In this document: positions 1-5,329 of the stretch, piece after piece
Layout: the number at the start of each line of letters is the position of its first letter
Position numbering within the stretch: position 1 is the first letter of the stretch
Assembly: GCA_015064195.1 (NCBI GenBank)
Contig: SVSO01000198.1
Span: 1 to 5,677, forward strand
Reading direction: 5' to 3'
From: Oscillospiraceae bacterium
GTDB taxonomy: Bacteria > Bacillota_A > Clostridia > Oscillospirales > CAG-272
DNA length: 5,677 bases
Notes under the pieces: model-generated
Database searches by the model: none
Told to the model about the DNA's origin: nothing
The model's input: the letters and a program-made list of their open reading frames with translations, nothing else
Made by a program: the position numbers and the translations under genes

Positions 1-591
1 CACGGTTCCCGCGGCATTCCCTCCGACTGGCGCGGCATGAAGGAGTACGGCGGCGGCATGATCTACGACTGGGGCATCCATCTGATCGACCAGATCCTGC
101 AGATCATTCCCTCCGAGATCGACACCGTATTCTGCCGCCTCGATCATCTCACCAACACCGAGGTTGACGACGGCTTCAAGCTGGAGCTGATCTTCAAGAA
201 CGGCTGCCGTGCGTACATCGAGCTTGGCACCTACAACTTTATTCCCCTGCCCCGTTTCTATATGCAGGGCCGCAAGGGAACGGCACTTATCTCCGACTGG
301 CGTGAAAACTGCAAGGTCGTAAAATGCAAGGCTTGGCACGAATCCGACGTTATCCCGGTGGAAACTGCCGCAGGTCTTACCAAGACCATGGCACCCCGCG
401 ATGAGATCACCACGGATTCTTACGAGATCGACCGCCCCGTATCGGATGTTCACGATTACTACCGCAACTTCGTGAAGGCCATCGACGGCATCGAAACCCA
501 GCTTGTGACCCATGAGCAGATGATGCTCGACATGAAGGTCATGGAAGCGGCATTCAAGTCGGCTGAGCTTGGTCAGGTTATCAAATTTTGA
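1..591 (+). CDS. Gfo/Idh/MocA-family oxidoreductase, C-terminal part (5' truncated by window edge)
   Basis: The reading frame is open from base 1 and ends at TGA 589-591, giving 196 residues; the true start lies outside the window. Family members are usually about 340-390 aa with an N-terminal NAD(P)-binding Rossmann fold, so that domain is off the left edge. What remains is the C-terminal alpha/beta substrate-binding domain. Its best marker is GGGMIYDWGIHLIDQ near residues 17-31, which matches the family's GG..DxGxHxxD motif; Asp23 and His27 correspond to the conserved active-site positions. By family knowledge these cytosolic enzymes perform NAD(P)-dependent oxidation or reduction of sugars, inositols or their keto derivatives. 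The two sugar isomerase-type genes downstream support a carbohydrate role. The exact substrate is not predictable. The family call is secure, the specific activity is not. Confidence 0.9.
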   Translation, partial: HGSRGIPSDWRGMKEYGGGMIYDWGIHLIDQILQIIPSEIDTVFCRLDHLTNTEVDDGFKLELIFKNGCRAYIELGTYNFIPLPRFYMQGRKGTALISDWRENCKVVKCKAWHESDVIPVETAAGLTKTMAPRDEITTDSYEIDRPVSDVHDYYRNFVKAIDGIETQLVTHEQMMLDMKVMEAAFKSAELGQVIKF

Positions 592-596
592 TTTTT

Positions 597-625
597 CGGG
601 GAAAGCCGCGCTGCGGTTTTCCCCG
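597..625 (+). promoter_or_regulatory. Intergenic hairpin, possible attenuator or mRNA-stability element
   Basis: Bases 597-609 (cggggaaagccgc) pair with 613-625 (gcggttttccccg), giving 13 bp with one G-U wobble and a 3-nt loop. The stem starts 5 nt after the dehydrogenase stop and ends 15 nt before the next ribosome binding site. The downstream run is only TCTTGATTT, too broken for a convincing intrinsic terminator. It could be a weak or leaky terminator, or a 3' stabilising hairpin that separates expression of the dehydrogenase from the isomerases. Confidence 0.5.
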
Positions 626-640
626 TCTTGATTTAATATA

Positions 641-645
641 AGGAG
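641..645 (+). promoter_or_regulatory. Ribosome binding site of first isomerase
   Basis: AGGAG lies 8 nt upstream of the ATG at 654, a standard Firmicutes spacing. It fixes this ATG as the start rather than the internal Met codon four codons later. Confidence 0.8.
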
Positions 646-653
646 ACATAAAC

Positions 654-1541
654 ATGACAAATGCAATGAACTGGAAAGCCGGAATGTCCATCAACTTTAA
701 GGAGCCCTTTGTACGCAAGGATTTTGAAGCACTGAAGGCCGCCGGCATCGAATGCATTGAAATTTCCTGCGGCTGGAAAGAAACAGCTGACAAGCTCAAC
801 TTCAAGCAGGTAAAAGAGGATGCGGATGCAGCCGGTATCGAGCTGTGGTCCTTCCACCTCCCCTTCGCTCCCTTCCACGACCTTCTCGTTGCTACCCCCG
901 ACGAGGCGTTCCGCAAGGCCACCGTCGCACAGCTGAGCGATTGGATGCTGAAGGGCGCTGACATCGGCGTTAAGCTGGTCGTTCTTCATCCCAGCGGCGA
1001 GCCGAACAAGCCCGAGGTTCGCGATGCGCTGCTCAAATCTTCCCAGCAGAGCCTCATGGAGCTGGCAGAAATCGGCGCAAGAGCCGGCGTTACCGTCGCA
1101 GTCGAGGATCTTCCCCGCACCTGCATCGGCAACTGCTCCGACGATATGCTGAAGCTCCTTTCGGCCGATCCCCGTCTGCGCTGCTGCTTCGACACCAACC
1201 ATCTGCTCGAGCAGAAGAATGTGGATTTCGTCCGCGCCATCGGCGACAAGATCGTCACTCTGCACGTTTCCGACTACGATTTCACCAACGAGCGCCACTG
1301 GTTGCCCGGCGAAGGAAAGACCGACTGGGTGGAGCTTGTCTCCGTACTGGAGGAAATCGAGTACAACGGCCCGTGGCTCTATGAGCTTGGCCTCAAAACG
1401 CCCAAGTCCATCAGCCGTCCGCGCGAGCTGACCTTCGCGGATTTCCGCCGCAACTACGAGGAATGCGTCGCGAAGAAGCCGCTTACCGTTATCGGCACGC
1501 CGAACATGGAAGAATGCCTCGCAACGGCCTACATCAAATAA
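654..1541 (+). CDS. Sugar phosphate isomerase/epimerase family TIM-barrel protein (paralogue 1)
   Basis: This 295-residue protein is typical in length for the xylose-isomerase-like TIM-barrel / AP endonuclease family 2 superfamily (IolE, IolI, Hyi, tagatose/psicose epimerase relatives). The C-terminal ends of the late barrel strands carry a full candidate metal-binding set: Glu151 in VAVED, Asp180 and His183 in CFDTNH, His204 in LHVSDYD, and Glu244 in WLYELG. His215 lies in ERHWLPGEG, another family hallmark. There is no signal peptide, so it is cytosolic. By family knowledge it would bind a divalent metal and isomerise or epimerise a sugar, keto-sugar or inositol derivative; the substrate is unknown. 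It lies downstream of a Gfo/Idh/MocA dehydrogenase and 12 nt upstream of a paralogue, which supports a joint catabolic pathway. An endonuclease IV role is unlikely, because the sequence follows the epimerase-like pattern. Confidence 0.87.
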   Translation: MTNAMNWKAGMSINFKEPFVRKDFEALKAAGIECIEISCGWKETADKLNFKQVKEDADAAGIELWSFHLPFAPFHDLLVATPDEAFRKATVAQLSDWMLKGADIGVKLVVLHPSGEPNKPEVRDALLKSSQQSLMELAEIGARAGVTVAVEDLPRTCIGNCSDDMLKLLSADPRLRCCFDTNHLLEQKNVDFVRAIGDKIVTLHVSDYDFTNERHWLPGEGKTDWVELVSVLEEIEYNGPWLYELGLKTPKSISRPRELTFADFRRNYEECVAKKPLTVIGTPNMEECLATAYIK

Positions 1542-1553
1542 GAGGTTTATACA

Positions 1554-2447
1554 ATGAATGCTGCAAAATGGCCGCTGGGCCTTTCCTCCTGCTGCTGCGG
1601 AACAGCTTCCCGGGAGCTGATGGAGGAATACATCGCCGCCGGTGCGACACACATGGAGGTTTCGCTGAAGCCTGCCGTTCTCGCCGAGCTTGACTGGAAG
1701 CAGGTGGAAAAGGATGCCCGTGAGACAGGCGTTGTACTGTGGTCGGTGCATCTGCCCTTCTATCCGGCGGAAAAGGCGAATATTTCCTCCAAAGATCCGG
1801 AGATCCGCCGCTATGCCGTGGAAGCGCACAAGCGTGAGATCGCCCGCGCCGGAGATGCCGGTGTGAAGATCGCCGTGGTGCATCCGTCAAGCGGACTTGC
1901 GGAGGCGGAGCTTGCACGGGAAACGCGCATCGCCTATGCCGTGGAATCGCTGGCAGAGCTTACCGAAGCCGCATCCCGCGCCGGCATGACGCTGGCGGTG
2001 GAAAATATGGTGCGCACTGGCCTTGGCAATCGCCATTCTGAGATGCTGGAGATGCTGGAATGCGATTCACGGCTCGGCTGGGTCTTTGACACCAACCACC
2101 CGCTGCTGGAAGATCCCTGCGAATACGCAAAAGCCTGCGTTCATCGCATGGTTTCGATCCATGTTTCCGATTACGACGGCCTGAACGAGCGGCATTGGCT
2201 GCCCGGTGAAGGCGTCATCGACTGGCAAAAGCTCATCGACATCCTGACAGGCGGCGGTTATACCGGCCCATGGATGTATGAGATCAGCTACGGCTGCCCC
2301 AAGACCATCACCCGCGATCGGCTGTGTGCGGCTGATTTCCGCCGCAACTTCGACGAGCTGATGGCCGGCAAGATCCCCGCTCCCATGGGCACCCCCATCG
2401 AAGAAGTCTGCCGCGAGGAAGCGTGGCTGACAAAGAAAAACTGGTAA
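1554..2447 (+). CDS. Sugar phosphate isomerase/epimerase family TIM-barrel protein (paralogue 2)
   Basis: This 297-residue paralogue of the preceding gene aligns with it end to end, sharing blocks such as FDTNH, HVSDYD, NERHWLPGEG and DFRRN. The candidate metal ligands are again complete: Glu150 (LAVEN), Asp179 and His182 (FDTNH), His203 (IHVSDYD) and Glu243 (MYEIS). AGAGG at 1541-1545 lies 8 nt before the ATG and overlaps the upstream stop, so translation of the two genes is probably coupled. The N-terminus differs from paralogue 1, with an unusual Cys-Cys-Cys at residues 13-15. It is predicted to be a cytosolic, metal-dependent isomerase or epimerase of unknown substrate. Since both copies keep the metal set, neither looks like a decayed duplicate. 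They may act on successive intermediates, have different substrates, or form a hetero-oligomer; this last point is inference. Confidence 0.87.
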   Translation: MNAAKWPLGLSSCCCGTASRELMEEYIAAGATHMEVSLKPAVLAELDWKQVEKDARETGVVLWSVHLPFYPAEKANISSKDPEIRRYAVEAHKREIARAGDAGVKIAVVHPSSGLAEAELARETRIAYAVESLAELTEAASRAGMTLAVENMVRTGLGNRHSEMLEMLECDSRLGWVFDTNHPLLEDPCEYAKACVHRMVSIHVSDYDGLNERHWLPGEGVIDWQKLIDILTGGGYTGPWMYEISYGCPKTITRDRLCAADFRRNFDELMAGKIPAPMGTPIEEVCREEAWLTKKNW

Positions 2448-2452
2448 AAAAT

Positions 2453-2460
2453 AAAGGAGG
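2453..2460 (+). promoter_or_regulatory. Strong ribosome binding site that decides the SLH-protein start
   Basis: AAAGGAGG ends 4 nt before the ATG at 2465. An in-frame ATG at 2423 exists upstream, but it would overlap the isomerase gene and put 14 polar residues in front of the signal peptide. The 2465 start is therefore preferred. Confidence 0.8.
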
Positions 2461-2464
2461 ACAC

Positions 2465-3754
2465 ATGAAAAAACTGCTTTCTGCACTTTTGGTCGGCGCA
2501 CTGCTTGCTGTGCCGATTACGGCGGATGAACCATACTACACCGATTACGACTACGCGCCGAACCGATTGTACGCACTGGGACTGTTCCGCGGAACGGATG
2601 TGGGCTTTGAGCTTCCCCGTGAAGCCACCCGCGCGGAGGCAGTCACCATGATCGTCCGCCTGCTTGACGCGGAGGAGGAAGCTTTGGCGGAAAACCTTCC
2701 CCATCCCTTCTCCGACGTTCCCGAATGGGCATCGCCTTACATCGGCTGGGCGTATCAGAACGGCGTGACCAACGGCATCAGCGACACGGAATTCGGCTCG
2801 TCCATGACCGTAAGCGCGCAGATGTACGTCACCATGCTCCTGCGCGCGCTGGGATACGTGGACGGCAATCGCTACTACGGCGTGGAATTTTCCTACGATT
2901 CACCCTATGAGCTGGCAAATGAGCTGTATCTGTTCAGCTATTATTATCCCTATCACGCTGGCGGTGTGCGGAGCATCCGGAATCCGCAGAATCTGCAGAC
3001 CGACGATTTCACCATCGCCCGTCTGTCCCGCCAGTACATGACAAACCTCTCCTTCACCGCGCTCTTTTGCCTGACGGATGAAGGCATCACGCTGTACGAG
3101 GACATTTTCGGCAAGATTCCGGCGGAGGGCACCTTTGTCCAGCTGCCGGGCGATTTTGACAAGCCCCTGTTCGGCATTCCCCTGCCCCTGTTCTTCTCCC
3201 CGGAAACCACCGGCCTCTCCCTGCAGAGCGCGGAGGTCGTCCCCTTTTCGCTGACCGTTGACGGCACAACCGTCTCACTGCCTGACCGCAAGCTTCTGCG
3301 CATTGTCACCGATTCGGTGAATTTTGCCAACATGAATCAGTCCGTGGAGGATGCGCTCAGCGTTTATCTGCCGCTGTTTGCATCGCTGGAGCTGCTCGGC
3401 GTGGCCTATGAGGTGCGCGGCGATGACATTCATGTGACCCTTCCGGCGGAGTTTTCCGTGGATGCGGCGCAGATCACATCAAGGCCCGCACAAAGCGGCG
3501 ATGACACCATTTACCGCACCAGCTTCTCCGATGCCGAGAGGTTTACCCTTTATGTGAACGGCGAAAAAGTCACGCCAAAAGCGCGGATTCTCACCCATTA
3601 CAGCGGATTCCCGGGCGGAAAATCCAAAGCGGTCACGGCCTTCAGCCGGGAGCTGATCTATGACGGCGAGCTTTATATGCAGCTGGACGTTTTTGCGGAT
3701 ATGCTCGGCATTTCCACTGATTTCGTCCAAACCATCACTACGACAGGAAATTAA
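2465..3754 (+). CDS. Secreted S-layer homology (SLH) domain protein with copper-amine-oxidase-N-like C-terminal region
   Basis: The protein has 429 residues. Residues 1-20 (MKKLLSALLVGALLAVPITA) form a classic signal peptide with likely cleavage after Ala20. Residues about 31-67 resemble an SLH module (ALGLFRGTD, then TRAEAVTMIVRLL). Residues about 81-131 form a clear second one (PFSDVPEWASPYIGWAYQNG, then ISDTEF and a YVTMLLRALG helix). A divergent third may span about 145-201. SLH modules usually anchor exported proteins to pyruvylated cell-wall polymers, so a cell-surface location is likely. Two stretches, about 264-327 and 361-420, resemble copper amine oxidase N-terminal-like repeats (VDGTTVSLP; VNGEKVTP and YMQLDVFADMLGIS). 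These are accessory folds, and no amine oxidase catalytic domain is present. Tyrosine-rich patches occur at 24-30 and 155-163. The gene starts 17 nt after the second isomerase. Its function beyond surface attachment is unknown. Confidence 0.85.
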   Translation: MKKLLSALLVGALLAVPITADEPYYTDYDYAPNRLYALGLFRGTDVGFELPREATRAEAVTMIVRLLDAEEEALAENLPHPFSDVPEWASPYIGWAYQNGVTNGISDTEFGSSMTVSAQMYVTMLLRALGYVDGNRYYGVEFSYDSPYELANELYLFSYYYPYHAGGVRSIRNPQNLQTDDFTIARLSRQYMTNLSFTALFCLTDEGITLYEDIFGKIPAEGTFVQLPGDFDKPLFGIPLPLFFSPETTGLSLQSAEVVPFSLTVDGTTVSLPDRKLLRIVTDSVNFANMNQSVEDALSVYLPLFASLELLGVAYEVRGDDIHVTLPAEFSVDAAQITSRPAQSGDDTIYRTSFSDAERFTLYVNGEKVTPKARILTHYSGFPGGKSKAVTAFSRELIYDGELYMQLDVFADMLGISTDFVQTITTTGN

Positions 3755-3756
3755 CT

Positions 3757-4308
3757 ATGGTAGATTTACTTGATATGCACAAATATTTCATCCTCCAGCA
3801 TCTGAAGGAGGGTGACGTGGCCGTGGATTACACCATGGGCAACGGTCACGATACGGAGTTTCTCTCCAAAACCGTGGGGGAATCCGGCCGCGTGTACGCA
3901 TTTGACATCCAGATGGCGGCGCTGAATTCCACGAAAAAGAACCTGACTGCCGCCGGCTGCGCGGACAACTACACGCTTTTCTGCGCATCCCATCATCGGG
4001 TGAAGGAATTCGTCCATGAAAAAGTCAAGGCGGGAATGTTCAATCTGGGTTATCTGCCCGGAAGCGACAAAACCATCACCACCATGCACGAGACCACGCT
4101 GATGGCCATCGATGCGGCAATCGAGCTGATGGCGGAGGATGCCATCATTCTCATCGCCGTCTATCCCGGTCACGCGGAGGGCGAGGTGGAAGGCCGGCTT
4201 GTCAACGAGCGGCTGGCGAAGCTTGACCGGCGGCGTTACACCGTGGCCTCCTTCAAGATGGTCAACTCCCCCACAAGCCCCTTTTTCTACATCATCGAGG
4301 GTCGGTAA
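3757..4308 (+). CDS. mnmM: MnmM/YtqB-type class I SAM-dependent methyltransferase (probable tRNA wobble-uridine methyltransferase)
   Basis: This 183-residue protein matches the small YtqB family (formerly annotated 'putative rRNA methylase', PF06962) in length and motifs. It has the SAM-binding loop DYTMGNGHDT (24-33), the acidic end of strand 2 FDIQ (49-52), the family signature MFNLGYLPGSDK (94-105) and YPGH (136-139). Family knowledge: Bacillus YtqB, renamed MnmM, methylates 5-aminomethyl-2-thiouridine at tRNA position 34 to mnm5s2U in bacteria that lack the MnmC methyltransferase domain. It is a cytosolic protein. The ATG at 3757 is 2 nt after the SLH-protein stop, with AGGAA at 3745-3749 and 7-nt spacing. 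It overlaps the next gene by one base. Its position among sugar and surface genes gives no functional clue. The family call is firm; the tRNA reaction is transferred by homology. Confidence 0.88.
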   Translation: MVDLLDMHKYFILQHLKEGDVAVDYTMGNGHDTEFLSKTVGESGRVYAFDIQMAALNSTKKNLTAAGCADNYTLFCASHHRVKEFVHEKVKAGMFNLGYLPGSDKTITTMHETTLMAIDAAIELMAEDAIILIAVYPGHAEGEVEGRLVNERLAKLDRRRYTVASFKMVNSPTSPFFYIIEGR

Positions 4309-4682
4309 TGCGGTCATTTCTGAACATTCTCGACATGGAGACCGGGCATGAGATCCGGCTGGCGGAATTCGGATTCGCGGCATCCTTGCCCTCATTTACG
4401 GAGGACGGCATTGTGTTCCGGCGGGACGGACGCTGGTGGAAGATCTGCACGGATCGGGGCATGATCGCGCCATGGGACGGCGAGATCCCGACGGCGGCGC
4501 ATGATCTCACCCTCCGCTTCACCTCGGAGCTTTCCGACGGCATCGGCTACTGTGAGCTGGTGCGCTGTGGACAGGTGCTGGTGCGGTTCATGGGATCGCC
4601 GGATTCCATCGGCAGTGCGCCCATTTCACCGGACGGCAAAAAGCTCGTATTCTTCGGCTATCCCAACAAGGAATTCGGCTAA
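4308..4682 (+). CDS. Hypothetical protein with a TolB/PD40-like motif; 3' end formed by a repeat element
   Basis: This is a 124-residue protein with no confident family. Its start overlaps the methyltransferase stop in TAATG, and GAGG at 4297-4300 lies 7 nt upstream of the ATG, so coupled translation is likely. There is no signal peptide or membrane segment. The sequence is rich in short beta-strand-like stretches (GIVFRRDGRWWKICTD, residues 34-49; QVLVRFMG, 89-96). Near the end it has SPDGKKLVFF (107-116), the typical PD40/WD40-like beta-propeller blade motif found in TolB-type proteins. One or two blades cannot make a closed propeller, and the chain stops straight after that strand. The last five residues, NKEFG (4665-4679), are encoded by an inverted-repeat arm and the TAA lies in its loop, so the original C-terminus may have been replaced. 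It could be a fragment of a longer protein. Confidence 0.6.
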   Translation: MRSFLNILDMETGHEIRLAEFGFAASLPSFTEDGIVFRRDGRWWKICTDRGMIAPWDGEIPTAAHDLTLRFTSELSDGIGYCELVRCGQVLVRFMGSPDSIGSAPISPDGKKLVFFGYPNKEFG

Positions 4683-4735
4683 GGCCGAATTCCTTGTGGA
4701 ATCCTCGGCTAAGGCCGAATTCCTTGTTGAATCCT
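4664..4735. repeat. Two 30-bp tandem repeats with an inverted half-copy
   Basis: Bases 4676-4705 and 4706-4735 are tandem 30-bp copies that differ at one base (G4698 versus T4728). Each contains ggctaaggccgaattcctt. The inverted arm 4666-4679 pairs perfectly over 14 bp with 4684-4697 around a 4-nt loop (taag). The same arm extended to 4664 (caacaaggaattcggc) is complementary over 16 bp to 4714-4729 in the second copy. The layout resembles a small palindromic intergenic repeat (REP/MITE-like). It overlaps the end and stop codon of the upstream gene. No transposase or target-site duplication is visible. Confidence 0.85.
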
Positions 4736-4737
4736 CG

Positions 4738-4776
4738 AAAAAAAGCAGGATGGACTTACAAGTCCATCCTGTTTTT
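4738..4776. terminator. Bidirectional intrinsic terminator
   Basis: Stem arms 4746-4757 (caggatggactt) and 4760-4771 (aagtccatcctg) are perfectly complementary. The central T-A pair is probably open, giving an 11-bp stem with a 4-nt loop. TTTTT follows at 4772-4776 for plus-strand transcripts. AAAAAAA at 4738-4744 supplies a U7 tract for minus-strand transcripts. It lies between convergent genes, and the stop codon and last codons of the minus-strand flavoprotein gene are inside the stem. Confidence 0.92.
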
Positions 4777-5325
4777 GTATTCATCGTTCAGGCGTATCGC
4801 CGCGAGCCGTGCTTCGCGGAGTGCCGCTTCATCCTCGGCCGCCGGAACGCGGTCGGTGTTCATGGAGCGGATGATGCCGATGATGGGCCGGCGCACATTC
4901 ATATAGCGCAGAATGAGCTTGGCGGATTTTTCCACCACGGTGTCGGTGCTGGGACGTGCGCCGACGAGAAAGATTACGCCGTTTTTGTCAGGCAGTGGCT
5001 GACCGTCCCGAATGTGCGACTTGTATCGGGTCTGCAGGCGGCTGGCGATGTTGAGTGCCACGCCGGACAGGGATGAAAACCACACCGGCGATGCCACCAC
5101 CACGTTATCGCATTCGTCAAGATAGCGGTACACCTCCTGCATCCTGTCGTTGATACAGCATCCGCTGTTATGCTCACACCAGCGGCAGTCCTGACAGGGC
5201 GTGATGTCCCAATCCTGCGTCACCATTTTTACTTCGCCCTCCAGCTTTTCGAGAAAAGCGTTCAGCAGTGCAGCCGTGTCGCCGTCCGTTCGCGTGGATC
5301 CGTTGAGTATCAGTGTCTTCATCAT
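4756..5325 (-). CDS. Flavodoxin-fold NAD(P)H-dependent oxidoreductase / iron-sulfur flavoprotein-like
   Basis: This 189-residue protein belongs to the NADPH-dependent FMN reductase / flavodoxin-like superfamily. The N-terminus MMKTLILNGSTRTDGDTAAL carries the FMN phosphate-binding loop (GSTRTDGDT, 9-17), and VVVASPVWFSSLSGVALN (75-92) is the typical second flavin-contact segment. Between them, Cys44, Cys47, Cys50 and Cys56 (with Cys57 adjacent) form CX2CX2CX5C followed by IND. This matches the compact [4Fe-4S] motif of iron-sulfur flavoproteins (CX2CX2CX4-7C). Many relatives keep only some of these cysteines, so cluster binding is inferred. It is cytosolic and likely moves electrons from NAD(P)H or ferredoxin to small acceptors. 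The first of two adjacent ATGs is chosen because GGAGGAG (5342-5336) sits about 10 nt upstream. It starts 4 nt after the radA stop, suggesting co-transcription with radA. Confidence 0.85.
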   Translation of the reverse strand: MMKTLILNGSTRTDGDTAALLNAFLEKLEGEVKMVTQDWDITPCQDCRWCEHNSGCCINDRMQEVYRYLDECDNVVVASPVWFSSLSGVALNIASRLQTRYKSHIRDGQPLPDKNGVIFLVGARPSTDTVVEKSAKLILRYMNVRRPIIGIIRSMNTDRVPAAEDEAALREARLAAIRLNDEYKNRMDL

Positions 5326-5329
5326 ACTG

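Noticed and set aside
626..645. Possible promoter (taatat at 634-639) upstream of the first isomerase
   Set aside because: A -10 there would start transcription inside or after the ribosome binding site, and no -35-like hexamer lies at the right distance (the region is the hairpin arm).
633..1883. Long antisense open frame (416 codons) across both isomerase genes
   Set aside because: It is exactly in codon register with the two sense genes and stays open because TTA, CTA and TCA codons are avoided in them. Its translation resembles no family, while both sense frames carry complete family motifs.
2423..2464. Upstream in-frame ATG for the SLH protein
   Set aside because: It overlaps the end of the isomerase gene, would hide the signal peptide behind charged residues, and lacks the strong AAAGGAGG site that serves the ATG at 2465.
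2465..3754. Copper amine oxidase enzyme
   Set aside because: Only the accessory N-terminal-like repeats are recognisable; there is no catalytic domain or topaquinone motif.
3766..4395. Antisense open frame (209 codons) opposite the methyltransferase
   Set aside because: It is again in codon register with the sense gene and explained by the same codon avoidance; the sense frame has clear MnmM/YtqB motifs.
4664..4735. CRISPR array
   Set aside because: The 30-bp units are directly adjacent with no spacers, only two copies exist, and no cas gene is present.
4501..5076. Plus-strand open frame (191 codons) running through the repeats, with a repeated AKAEFLVESS peptide
   Set aside because: It overlaps the orphan gene in another frame, crosses the terminator, and runs antisense to the flavoprotein. 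The repeated peptide is just a translation of the 30-bp DNA repeat, with no ribosome binding site logic.
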